64,000 nt of DNA from Aporrectodea caliginosa (Eukaryota > Annelida > Clitellata > Crassiclitellata > Lumbricidae): positions 1 to 64,000 of the forward strand of contig JACEVL010000058.1 of assembly GCA_020284085.1 (NCBI GenBank). The letters are read 5' to 3'. This document shows positions 22,511 through 33,479 of this stretch, piece after piece (the first letter of the stretch is position 1; each line of letters opens with the position of its first letter). The notes beneath the pieces are model-generated. The model ran no database searches and had not been told where the DNA came from. It saw only the letters and a list, made by a program, of their open reading frames with translations. Both the position numbers and the translations under genes were made by a program.

Positions 22511-22853
22511 CAGGCCCGGAGAGGGGGGGGAGGGGGGGTTAAATGCCCAGGGGCCCGGCGACTTTTTGGGGCCCCCGGGCCCCCCCAAACAACTTATGAT
22601 ATATATTATAATAAGATATACAAAGTTTTTGATGTATATACAAAGTTTATGATGTTAAGCCTTATAAAATATAACGTATCACGTAACGAGGGGGCCCGGG
22701 AGGGCGGAAAAAAGCGGCTTGTGACAATTTTCCTTCTGACAATTTCACGGAAAAAAAAAAAAAAGGTTATCGGGAAATTTTTAAAAAAAAAAAATTAGGG
22801 GCCCGTGACTGTTTCCTTTTGGGGGCCCCGGGAAATTTTTGTCGGCGGGCCTG
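22511..22853. mobile_element. hAT-like MITE, GC-rich (second copy)
   Basis: Starts caggcccgga and ends gtcggcgggcctg, with runs of ggggcccg. It is homologous to 27845-28204. The left flank has cataggta (22503-22510); the right flank caaaggga is a decayed version. It lies at the same place in a duplicated array as the better copy. Confidence 0.75.
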
Positions 22854-22984
22854 CAAAGGGAGAGGCCATTTTCCAACGGGAAATACGGCCCTTGAAGACA
22901 TTATAATAATTTTTTGCAACCTAAACTACGGGATAACCCAGTATCCTTTTTGCGGGTTTAATTATGTGAAACTAAGTAATAAAC

Positions 22985-23111
22985 GTTTTTAATCCAGCTT
23001 TTCCCTTTCATGAGACATTTTTCATCAATCCAACTTCCATTTAGTTCAAAAAATTACTTTTATCAATCCAACTTCTATTTGACGAGAAAATATTTTTTAT
23101 CAATGGAACTT
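22985..23111 (+). repeat. 37-bp minisatellite units, truncated at the hAT duplicate
   Basis: Three to four plus units (tcatcaatccaacttccatt). The array is cut at about 23111, where the hAT C-terminal copy begins; the corresponding array at 28335-28460 continues uninterrupted. Confidence 0.75.
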
Positions 23112-23421
23112 TTATTGCATCAAAAAGTCTAAGCTAATTGTTCACTACTTTACACGATCTTCTGTGAAACCGAGCACCTTATCATCACAAGTGACAACCT
23201 GGTTGAATATCAGAGGCCATGATGACTTTGATGAAATTGATTGTTTGGACGTTTGGAATCCAGCAAAACTGTTCTTGACAATAGCGTTTAGAGTTTTGAG
23301 TGTGCCTGCATCTAGAGCTCCGGTTGAGAGTGTGCTTAGTTTAATATTAAAACAATTTCGATTGAATCTGAGTGATAAGATGCTCACATCCATTATATTT
23401 ATCAAAAAAGCAATATTATAA
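23112..23421 (+). pseudogene. Second copy of the hAT transposase C-terminal end
   Basis: Nearly identical to 17467-17773: same QVTTWLNIRGHDDFDEIDCL lead and the LSVPASRAPVESVLS dimerisation motif, ending at the same stop. No N-terminal part or BED finger precedes it; it joins directly to a minisatellite array. It is immediately followed by the satellite, as in the first copy, so the transposase 3' end and the satellite were copied as one unit. Confidence 0.85.
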
Positions 23422-23499
23422 ATGAGTGCATGTGGCAATACACCATTGCTTTGTCAAGGAAGTAAATCCTTGTTCTTGTAGTAGCCATGTGTACTTCCC

Positions 23500-26400
23500 A
23501 GCCAGCACACCGACATCGGGCCAATGTTTGCCCAATGTCATGAAAACCACTAACGTTGGCTCAATGTTGTCCCTATGTCGAATGCAATATTGGGGGAATG
23601 TAGGGTGTACGACGTATATTCCACGTGTCCTGTTTTGCAGTCATAGAATATGTATATTTACTTAATTCCGTTTTTGCATATTTAAGCATGCCAATAACAA
23701 AGAATTCTGCATAAATTTAACACTTAGATATCATAGCATTTCCGATATTATGAACTTTGATACATACGTCGGGCCAATGCTGGGCCAACGTCAGATCTCT
23801 TTCATAGTTAAAGAATGTGTATTTTAACTTAATTCCATTTTCTGCATGTCCAGGCTTGCCAGGACAAAGAATTCTCCATAGGATGAGATTTATGTCATAG
23901 AATCACCGATATTTCTGATGTGTTTTACATACATCGGACCAACGTAGGGCCAACATCACCCAACCTACAGAATACCAACATTGATCCAACGTTGATCCAA
24001 TGTCAGAAAAACACTAACGTTGGCCCTATGTTGTTCCTATGTCGAATGTTACATACGTCTGACCAATGCTGGTCCAACGTCAGATCTCTTTCATAGTTAA
24101 AGAATGTGTATTTTAACTTAATTCCATTTTCTGCATGTCCAGGCTTGCCAGGACAAAGAATTCTCCATAGGATGAGATTTATGTCATAGAATCACCGATA
24201 TTTCTGATGTGTTTTACATACATCGGACCAACGTAGGGCCAACATCACCCAACCTACAGAATACCAACATTGATCCAACGTTGATCCAATGTCAGAAAAA
24301 CACTAACGTTGGCCCTATGTTGTTCCTATGTCGAATGTTACATACGTCTGACCAATGCTGGTCCAACGTCAGATCTCTTTCATAGTTAAAGAATGTGTAT
24401 TTTAACTTAATTGCATTTTCTGTATGTCCAGGCGTGCCAGGACAAAGAATTCTCCATAGGATGAGATTTATGTCATAGAATCAACGATATTTCTGATGTG
24501 TTTTACATACATCGGACCAACGTAGGGCCAACGTCACCCAACCTACAGAATACCAACATTGATCCAACGTTGATCCAATGTCAGATAAACCCTAACGTTG
24601 GCCCTATGTTGTTCCTATGTCGAATGTTACATACGTCTGACCAATGCTGGTCCAACGTCAGATCTCTTTCATAGTTAAAGAATGTGTATTTTAACTTAAT
24701 TCCATTTTCTGCATGTCCAGGCGTGCCAGGACAAAACATTCTCCATAGGATGAGATTTATGTCATAGAATCACCGATATTTCTGATGTGTTTTACATACA
24801 TCGGACCAACGTAGGGCCAACGTCACCCAACCTACAGAATACCAACATTGATCCAACGTTGATCCAATGTCAGAAAAACACTAACGTTGGCCCTATGTTG
24901 TTCCTATGTCGAATGTTACATACATCTGACCAATGCTGGTCCAACGTCAGATCTCTTTCATAGTTAAAGAATGTGTATTTTAACTTAATTCCATTTTCTG
25001 CATGTCCAGGCGTGCCAGGACAAAACATTCTCCATAGGATGAGATTTATGTCATAGAATCACCGATATTTCTGATGTGTTTTACATACATCGGACCAACG
25101 TAGGGCCAACGTCACCCAACCTACAGAATACCAACATTGATCCAACGTTGATCCAATGTCAGAAAAACACTAACGTTGGCCCTATGTTGTTCCTATGTCG
25201 AATGTTACATACGTCTGACCAATGCTGGTCCAACGTCAGATCTCTTTCATAGTTAAAGAATGTGTATTTTAACTTAATTCCATTTTCTGTATGTCCAGGC
25301 GTGCCAGGACAAAGAATTCGTCTTAGGATGAGATTTATGTCATAGAATCACCGATATTTCTGATGTGTTTTACATACATCGGACCAACGTAGGGCCAACG
25401 TCACCCAACCTACAGAATACCAACATTGATCCAACGTTGATCCAATGTCAGAAAAACCCTAACGTTGGCCCTATGTTGTTCCTATGTCGAATGTTACATA
25501 CATCTGACCAATGCTGGTCCAACGTCAGATCTCTTTCATAGTTAAAGAATGTGTATTTTAACTTAATGCCATTTTCTGCATGTCCAGGCGTGCCAGGACA
25601 AAAAATTCTCCATAGGATGAGAATTATGTCATAGAATCACCGATATTTCTGATGTGTTTTACATACATCGGACCAACGTAGGGCCAACGTCACCCAACCT
25701 ACAGAATACCAACATTGATCCAACGTTGATCCAATGTCAGATAAACCCTAACGTTGGCCCTATGTTGTTCCTATGTCTAATGTTACATACGTCTGACCAA
25801 TGCTGGTCCAACGTCAGATCTCTTTCATAGTTAAAGAATGTGTATTTTGACTTAATTCCATTTTCTGCATGTCCAGGCGTGCCAGGACAAAACATTCTCC
25901 ATAGGATGAGATTTATGTCATAGAATCACCGATATTTCTGGTGTGTTTTACATACATCGGACCAACGTAGGGCCAACGTCACCCAACCTACAGAATACCA
26001 ACATTGATCCAACGTTGATCCAATGTCAGAAAAACACTAACGTTGGCCCTATGTTGTTCCTATGTCGAATGTTACATACGTCTGACCAATGCTGGTCCAA
26101 CGTCAGATCTCTTTCATAGTTAAAGAATGTGTATTTTAACATAACTCCATTTTCTGCATGCCCAGGCGTGCCAGGACAAAGAATTCTCCATAGGATGAGA
26201 TTGAAGTCATAGAATCACCGATATTTCTGATGTGTTTTACATACATCGGACCAACGTAGGGCCAACGTCACCCAACCTACAGAATACCAACATTGATCCA
26301 ACGTTGATCCAATGTCAGAAAAACACTAACGTTGGCCCTATGTTGTTCCTATGTCTAATGTTACATACGTCTGACCAATGCTGGTCCAACGTCAGATCTC

Positions 26401-26950
26401 TTTCATAGTTAAAGAATGTGTATTTTAACTTAATTCCATTTTCTGCATGTCCAGGCGTGCCAGGACAAAAAATTCTCCGTAGGATGAGATTTATGTCATA
26501 GAATCACCGATATTTCTGATGTGTTTTACATACATCGGACCAACGTAGGGCCAACGTCACCCAACCTACAGAATACCAACATTGATCCAACGTTGATCCA
26601 ATGTCAGAAAAACACTAACGTTGGCCCTATGTTGTTCCTATGTCGAATGTTACATACGTCTGACCAATGCTGGTCCAACGTCAGATCTCTTTCATAGTTA
26701 AAGAATGTGTATTTTAACTTAATTGCATTTTCTGTATGTCCAGGCGTGCCAGGACAAAGAATTCTCCATAGGATGAGATTTATGTCATAGAATCAACGAT
26801 ATTTCTGATGTGTTTTACATACATCGGACCAACGTAGGGCCAACGTGGCAACGTCACCCAACCTACAGAATACCAACATTGAGCCAACATTGATCCAATG
26901 TCACAAAAACACTAACGTTGGCCCAATATTGTTCCTATGCCATAGGCCGC
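23500..26950 (+). repeat. Tandem satellite, 289-bp unit, about 12 copies, homogeneous
   Basis: Exact 289-bp spacing holds between successive tatgtcatagaatcaccgat landmarks (23891, 24180, 24469, 24758 and on). Units differ by only a few substitutions. Each carries several CCAACGT/ACGTTGG words that form inverted pairs. The array ends at about 26950, where a small internal duplication (gccaacgtggcaacgtcacc) and divergence appear. No coding potential. Confidence 0.95.
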
Positions 26951-27002
26951 CTGTGTAGGCCCTAGTTTAACTTAAATCGGTGTTCTGCATATCTAGGTTT
27001 GC

Positions 27003-27455
27003 CAAAATGGAAGCTGGATTGATGTAAGACATTGTTTCCCTAAATGGAAGTGGGATTGATGAAAACGTTCCTGTGTTCAAAATTTAAGTTGGATCTATCG
27101 AAATAATTTTTCCCGTAAATAGAAGCTGGATGGATGAAATTAAATTTTTGATTCAATAGAAACTGGATTGATGAAAATAATTGTTTCCGTAATTAGAAGC
27201 TGGGTCCATGAGAATATATCTTTGCTTAAATAAAGGTTCCATTGATGAAAAATATTTCTTTCATGAATTAGAAGTTGGATTGATAAAAGTAATTTTTTCA
27301 AATTAAATAGAAGTTGGATTGATGAAAAAATTTCTTAATGAAATGGAAGGTGGATTGATGATAGTTAACATGCATATAGGTAGACTTCTTACTTACCAAC
27401 GTCAAGTGCGGCATTGAAGACATTAGAATAATTTAGCAACGTAAACTACGACTTT
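27003..27455 (-). mobile_element. 37-bp array element, minus orientation, one end missing
   Basis: The array (27003-27365, ggaagctggattgatg units) is followed by the inverted subterminal region and TIR of the 9207 family: cttacttaccaacgtcaagt then caacgtaaactacgactttacc at 27455. The other end is absent; the array starts abruptly after the satellite. Confidence 0.7.
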
Positions 27456-28290
27456 ACCAATTATTTTATATTGTCAAAATGAAATGGAAGCTGGATTGAG
27501 GAAAAAAATTGTTTCCCTAACTGGAAGTGGGACTGATGAAACTATTTCTATCTTTAAATAGAAGTTGGATTGATGGAAATAATTTTATCGTAAATAAAAG
27601 CTGGATTGATGAAACTTAGTTTTTGATGCAATAGAAGCTGGAATAATGAAAATAATTGTTTCCGTAAGTCGAAGCTGGACCCATGGAAAAGTTCTTTGCT
27701 TACATAAAAGTTCCATTGATGAAAAATATTTTTCTGGTTAAATAGAAGTTGGGTCATTTTTTCGTTAAATGGAAGCTGGATTGATTAAAAAAAATCTCGA
27801 TGAAATGGAAGCGGGATTGATTATAGCTATGATGGACATAGGTACAGGCCCGCCGAGAGGGGGGGCAGGGGTTAAATGCCCAGGGGCCCGGCGACTTTTA
27901 GGGGCCCGGGCCGGGCCCGCAATCAACTTATGATATATATTATAATAAGATATACAAAGTTTATGATGTATATACAAAGTTTATGATGTTAAGCCTTATA
28001 AAATATAACGTATCACGTAACGAGGGGGCCCGGGAGGGCGGAAAATGCGGCTTGTGACAATTTTCCTTCTGACAATTTCACGGAAAAGCAAAAAAAAAAA
28101 AAAGATTATCAGAAATTTTTGTGGAAGTAAGAAAAAAAATCAAAAAAAGTTAGGGGCCCGTGACTGCTCTGCCTAGGGGCCCGGAATTTCTGTCGGCGGG
28201 CCTGCATAGGTAGAGTGCTTACTTACCAACGTGAAGTACGGCATTGAAGACATTATAATAATTTAGCAACCTAAACTACGGGATAACCCA
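27456..28290 (-). mobile_element. 37-bp array element, minus orientation, with nested hAT-like MITE
   Basis: Starts with the subterminal attattttatattgtcaaaatg of the 9207 family, has the array at 27480-27835, then the 360-bp MITE, and then resumes with taggtagagtgcttacttac and the TIR ..caacctaaactacgggataacc. Removing the MITE and one TSD restores a continuous element. Confidence 0.75.
27845..28204. mobile_element. hAT-like MITE with perfect 8-bp TSD, nested
   Basis: Ends are CAGGCCCGCCGAGAG and the inverse of CAGGCCCGCCGACAG, flanked on both sides by cataggta (27837-27844, 28205-28212). The interior has GC-rich subterminal ggggcccgg blocks and an AT-rich centre. No ORF. A second copy is at 22511-22853. 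Confidence 0.9.
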
Positions 28291-28735
28291 GTATCCTTTT
28301 AGCGGGTTTAATTATGTGAAACTAAGTAATAAACGTTTTTAATCCAGCTTCCATTTCGTGACGACATTTTTTCATCAATCCAACTTCCATTTAGTTGCGA
28401 AAGATTACTTTTATCAATCCAACTTCTATTTGACGAGATAAATATTTTTCATCAATGGAACTTTTATTTAAGGAAAGATATATATTCTCATCGATCCCGC
28501 TTCTATTTACGGTAAAAATTATTTCGATCAATCCAACTTCAATTTTGAACACAGGAAATCAGGAATGTTTTCATCAATCCCACTTCCATTTAGGGAAGTA
28601 GTTTTTTTTCATTAATCCAGCTTCCATTTTAAAGTGACAATATCAAATAATTTAGCAACAACATAATAAAACCCGCTATTCCAGTATGAGAATTTCAGAA
28701 ATAATTAAACCCGCTAAAACGATTGATTACCCAAA
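28291..28735 (+). mobile_element. 37-bp array with a different pair of inverted ends
   Basis: The array at 28335-28640 is preceded by ttagcgggtttaattatgtg (about 28306) and followed by the inverted aataattaaacccgctaaaa (about 28698). This suggests a fourth TIR type around the same minisatellite. The outermost bases and target duplication are unclear. The same left end recurs at about 22940. Confidence 0.5.
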
Positions 28736-28805
28736 TTGGATTGACGAAAAGAATTCTTGCGAAATACAAGTCGGATTGACGAAAAATAATTCTTAATTAA
28801 GTAAA

Positions 28806-29230
28806 CCGGTAAACCGTAGTTTACGTTGCTAAATTATTTGTGTTATCCCGTAGTTTATGTTGGTAAATTATTTGAATGTCTTCACAGCCGTACTTCACGT
28901 TGGTAAGTAAGCAGTCGGCAATCCTCCGAACGGCGGTCCCAAATTCAAATAACTAGTATAATGTATCCATTTCAAGTGCATTTTAGCTTTTCATCAATCC
29001 CACTTCTATTTAGCAGTTTATCTTTTCATCAATCCCACTTTCATTTAACATGAATTCTTTTCATCAATCCCACTTCTATTTAAGCACAGAATTATTCAGA
29101 TCAATCCAACTTGTACTTTCACGGTAAACAATTTTCGTCATCCAGCTTCCATTTATGTTACTATTTTACCAAAACCAGCTTCCATTTAAGCAATTATTCA
29201 TGTCAATCAAGCTTCCATTTAGGTAAATAA
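28806..29230 (+). mobile_element. Two left ends of the 9207 family and an array
   Basis: ggtaaaccgtagtttacgtt at about 28811 and cccgtagtttatgttggtaa at about 28851 are successive left ends, the second followed by the full subterminal region to ..ggtaagtaagcagtc. A plus-oriented minisatellite occupies about 28985-29225. No right end is seen. Confidence 0.65.
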
Positions 29231-29309
29231 TTAATATTTCAATACGTTGATTTACTGTTAAGAGGTGATTTATAAATTCTCAGATACAACACGATATGAT
29301 ACTTCCACT

Positions 29310-30215
29310 CTGGATCATTGATTGAACCATTAACCATTTCTCTTCTCTGGAAACCCAACAGAATACAATGTCTGTGGCACAAGTTCAGGTACAAAGTACC
29401 ACAGGTGGTTTATAGCTTTTTCATTGCAGTTTGTGACATCACCTTGTTTATGTTAGAGTTTTGTTCGATACTTTGGATCAGCAGCAGGTCGTTAAATGTG
29501 GCATTGGCATTTACAGTGTGGAATGAGATACCGTCGTCGACCAGCAGGAACGTAGATTATGTCCTTCTAAAATACAAAACTCTGACAGATTCTTCAACTC
29601 ACTAGTAAGCTTGAATTCATCATGAAAGAGGTAGAAGCTTGAATTCATCATGAAAGAGGTAGATTTTCAGGCAATAAATAACTTTAGCCTTCCACTTTGC
29701 CATTTGATAAGCTCCTGGCAGTCGGAAATGGTGGAAGTTGGGAGGGGCAGTCCTAAATCAGAAGCTTAACTTAAGCTCAATCAGTTCTTTGTAATCTTCT
29801 TGTGGTAAATAATGCAGTGCTGTCTGATAAGAAATCTTGCAGGAATGAACACACTTCTTCCCAAAGCTGTTGCAGCAGCACATTATCAAGTCGGGCGTAA
29901 TTCAAAGACTTGTACTTTGCTTGGTTGATGTTTGGCCAAAACTACTGAAATATTTTGAAAGGGACAATGTTTGGTCCACGACTATGGCCAAGCAATACTA
30001 AACAAACTTCACAGGCTAAGTGCAACAAATTTGTCTGCATCAACTGTTCCAGCAAAGTACATGTGCCACACTTTGTGCATTTTGACGCCATTGTATCAAA
30101 GCAAGCACATGCCTACAACTTCTGTTGCAACCGCCCAGAGATTCAACAACTAGAATGTGGCCTTAGCTTGTGCCTGTGCAGTGCCAGACGGAAAATTTAA
30201 TTACTCTGAGTGTGT
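29310..30215 (-). pseudogene. Relic of a repeat-borne protein of unknown function
   Basis: On the minus strand, with several frameshifts and stops, conserved-looking blocks occur in order: GPNIVPFKIFQ, LPQEDYKELIELKLSF, FHHFRLPGAYQMAKWKAK then VIYCLKIYLF, and ANATFNDLLLIQSIEQ, ending HLWYFVPELVPQTLYSVGFP. From general knowledge a family with an ARWM/AKAIY-LKI block and a HLWYL block is scattered in many invertebrate genomes in repetitive contexts; I do not know its function or name. The frames read on the plus strand here are shadows. Confidence 0.5.
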
Positions 30216-30434
30216 TATCTACATTTGTTCTGTAACAGCAAGGGCAGTCCTGTCAAAATTTGCCTTTGGACCCTCTATGTTGGTGCTGTCCTTCATTATC
30301 TAGAACTTTGGCCTCATTAAGCAACCCCTTAAAGTTATAATTTAATTGCTGAACTTTTTGGCAAATGATATAATATTGTAAAAGGAAAAAATGAGCCCAT
30401 TTTCGGGTAATTTATCGTTTCCTAGTTTTCAAAT

Positions 30435-30705
30435 TATTCTGAGATGTTGGATTGATGAAAATAATTCTTGCCTAAATAGAGTTTGGATTGATGAAAAGAA
30501 TCCTTGCTTAAATAGCAGTTGGATTGCTCAAAAATAATTGTCGCTTAAATAGAAGTTGGTTGATGAAAACAAATTCTTGCTTAAATAGATGTTTGACGGA
30601 TGAATATCATTCTTGCTCAAATGGGAGTTGGATTGATGACAAGATTTCTTGCTTAAATCGAAGTTGCATTGATGAATAAATAATAATGCTACAATGGCCA
30701 AATAA
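30435..30705 (-). repeat. 37-bp minisatellite array, minus orientation
   Basis: About seven units, the cleanest reading gtttggattgatgaaaagaa, spaced close to 37 bp. The flanks show no TIR. From 30705 to 31600 I see only a short gatgat tract (about 31116-31160) and no gene. Confidence 0.8.
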
Positions 30706-31620
30706 TTTAGAAAGCTAAAAAGATAAATTACATATATTTCAAACTGTAGGAATATCTATCCTTTTCATGTGTTACTATCTATTAGTTGGCCCTACTCAGC
30801 AGGGTCGCAAAACCCCTTTCGGGTCCCCTATGTAACCAAACATGCGTAACGGTCTAGTGGTAGTGTTTTCTGTACATTCTTCTTGATTGGTTGCTGGATA
30901 AATGATTTGTATTTGATTTGATTGGTTCAAAAACTTCAAATTCTGTGAAGTTTGAGGCTTTCAGATGCTGTGTAGTCAGAGTGCTTTGGTAAATAATCTA
31001 TCAAACTTGAGACCACAATTTTATAGATACAGTATCAAGCTCTGTCACCATGCAATGTTACCGCACCCCCATTCGCATTTCTCTGTGACATTGCGCGCGT
31101 TAAAAATGTTTGTGATGATGATGATGATGAGGGTGGTGATGATGACGATGATGATAATAATCACAAAAATATTTATTTACAAATTTAAACGGCCTCAAGT
31201 GGATAAAATTCGGAAACTTTTTTGAACAAGTTCCTTAATGTGTTTAGACGTATCATTGCTATGGATACATTGCAGAAATAGAGCCTCATCTATTCTTTAC
31301 ACAACAGTTGTTTTCATTGACAGAGATGTGAACGCCTGATTTGTGGAAGAGTTTGAGGCAGAGATTGAATGATGACACCCACAGAATTAAAGAAAAATTC
31401 ACCAAGCTAGGAATTGATCACAACTGCACAAGTATTTCTTCACAACGGGCTTAACCAAAATCTGACAGTTTCCATTCCAGAAGATGAAGAACTGGGTCAG
31501 GAAATGTGTGCAAGTCTGATAGAAACACTTCGATGTTTGTAGAGTAAGGATTCACAAAACCCGAATACATCACAATTAAAGTTCCCTAATGATTCAGGAT
31601 GAAATCAACTTGAACTACAC

Positions 31621-33234
31621 ATGAATAAAGGGCGTTTTTGTCAATTAGGACTAATGGAGGAATACAACGGAGACAAGACAAGAGACCAATTGGCATGGGA
31701 CACAAATAACAAACCATACAACTGTGAATTATTTGGAAAAGCTTTTGGAATGAAATCTCAGTTAAAAAACCACACAAGAATCCACACTGGAGAAAGACCA
31801 TACAACTGTGAATTATGTGGAAAAGCTTTTGCAACGAAAGGTCAGCTTAAAACCCACAAAAGAGTTCACACTGGAGAAAAACTATACAACTGCCAATTAT
31901 GTGGAAAAGCATTTGCAACAAGATGTTTGCTAAAATACCATACAAGAATCCACACTGGAGAAAAACCATACAACTGTCAATTGTGTGGAAAAGCTTTTGC
32001 TACAAACGGTCAGGTAAAAAAGCACTCAAGAATCCACACTGGAGAAAAACCATACAACTGTGAATTATGTGGAAAAGCTTTTGCAACGAAAGGTCAGCTT
32101 AAAACCCACAAAAGAGTTCACACTGGAGAAAAACTATACAACTGCCAATTATGCGGAAAAGCATTTGCAACAAGATGTATGCTAAAATACCATACAAGAA
32201 TCCACAACTGTGAATTATGTGGAAAAGCTTTTGCAACAAAATGTAACCTTAAAAAACACACAAGAATCCACACTGGAGAAAAGCCATACAAATGTGAATT
32301 ATGTGGAAAAGCATTTGGAACCTCTGCTGTTCTAAAGAAGCATAAACGAACGCATACAGGTGAAAAGCCGTACAAATGCCAATGTTGTGAAAAAGCATTT
32401 ACACAGTTTGCACACTTGAATGGTCACAGAAGAACACACAGTGGGGAAAAGCCTTACAAATGTCAATATTGCAGGAAAACATTTTCACTGTCTGTACTCT
32501 TGAATAGGCACACAAGAACACACAGCGGGGAAAAGCCGTACAAATGCCATTATTGCAAAAAAGCATTTGCACAGTCTTCACACTTAAATAAGCACACAAA
32601 AACGCACAGTGGAGAAAAGCCATACAGATGCCAATATTGCAAAAAATCATATTCACGGTCTGCACACTTGAAAGATCACCGAAGAATCCACAGTGGGGAA
32701 AAGCCGTACAAATGCCATATATGTCAAAAAGCCTTTACACAGTCTTCAAATTTCAGAACCCACATAAGAACCCACAGTGACAGTGGAGAAAAGCCATACA
32801 TATGCCATATATGTCAAAAACCTTTTGCAAGACGTTGTAACTTAAACAGACACATTGCTTACCACACTGAAGAAACACCGTACAATTGTCATGTGTGTCA
32901 CAAATCTTTTACTTGTAGTGGCAATTTGATAAGCCACGAGAGAGTGCACACTCAAAGGAGGCCCTATAAGTGTGAACTATGCAACAAGGCTTTTTTCCGT
33001 AAGTGCCACCTAGATAGTCATTCAATTATACACTCTGGAGAAAAACGATACAAGTGTAAGTTATGCCACAAAGGATTTGTACGGTCTGATGGTCTGTTAC
33101 GTCATGCCAGAACCCACACAAAGGATGATAACGATTGTCTGAAATTCTCTGGAAAGGTGTCATCTATTGCTGATAATGAGCGTTTCATAGTACGCAATAT
33201 GGATGCGGAATTTGTGATGGAATGTTTCAAGTAG
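31621..33234 (+). CDS. C2H2 zinc-finger protein, 17 fingers
   Basis: Encodes 537 residues in one frame, ATG to TAG. Fingers run from about residue 32 to 500, joined by TGEKPY or SGEKPY linkers, so the protein is almost entirely a DNA-binding array and is probably a nuclear regulator. Finger 1 has Phe for its second Cys (NCELFGKAF). Fingers 6 and 7 are fused without a linker (..THRIH-type end straight into NCELCGKAF), and the linker before finger 14 is lengthened by a DSGEKPY duplication. Fingers 2-3 and 5-6 are nearly identical in DNA, showing recent array expansion. No KRAB, SCAN, BTB or ZAD domain is present. An in-frame TGA lies eight codons before the ATG, supporting the start, although a 5' exon joining by an acceptor near 31597 cannot be excluded. 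A poly(A) signal follows. Confidence 0.85.
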   Translation: MNKGRFCQLGLMEEYNGDKTRDQLAWDTNNKPYNCELFGKAFGMKSQLKNHTRIHTGERPYNCELCGKAFATKGQLKTHKRVHTGEKLYNCQLCGKAFATRCLLKYHTRIHTGEKPYNCQLCGKAFATNGQVKKHSRIHTGEKPYNCELCGKAFATKGQLKTHKRVHTGEKLYNCQLCGKAFATRCMLKYHTRIHNCELCGKAFATKCNLKKHTRIHTGEKPYKCELCGKAFGTSAVLKKHKRTHTGEKPYKCQCCEKAFTQFAHLNGHRRTHSGEKPYKCQYCRKTFSLSVLLNRHTRTHSGEKPYKCHYCKKAFAQSSHLNKHTKTHSGEKPYRCQYCKKSYSRSAHLKDHRRIHSGEKPYKCHICQKAFTQSSNFRTHIRTHSDSGEKPYICHICQKPFARRCNLNRHIAYHTEETPYNCHVCHKSFTCSGNLISHERVHTQRRPYKCELCNKAFFRKCHLDSHSIIHSGEKRYKCKLCHKGFVRSDGLLRHARTHTKDDNDCLKFSGKVSSIADNERFIVRNMDAEFVMECFK

Positions 33235-33338
33235 AAAAGGAATATATGGACCACTGTTCTCAGATTTGTTATTCCTCTGTGGCAATTGACTGTGCAGTAT
33301 TTTTTTGAAAATCGGGAACACAACTGCCTTACTGTATA

Positions 33339-33344
33339 AATAAA
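33339..33344 (+). promoter_or_regulatory. Poly(A) signal AATAAA after the zinc-finger gene
   Basis: AATAAA lies 105 bp after the stop codon, with another AATAAA about 18 bp on. Position and strand fit 3' end formation for the 31621-33234 gene. Confidence 0.55.
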
Positions 33345-33479
33345 GCATCACTGCAAAAATAAAATTCTTTCTGTGCTTGAAAGACTTCTGCATTATATGT
33401 AAACAAGAATTTAAGACAATTCTTCTGTTGCTTTCCTCTTAGTTGATTTTGTATGTCCGGTACACTTCCGAGTTGTATA

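Noticed and set aside
23500..26950. CRISPR-like array
   Set aside because: Units are 289 bp and repeat throughout with no unique spacers, in eukaryotic DNA; it is a satellite. The 37-bp arrays also lack a constant-repeat/variable-spacer pattern.
30965..31225. 86-residue ORF with Met run
   Set aside because: Runs through a short GAT tract; no homologous feature.
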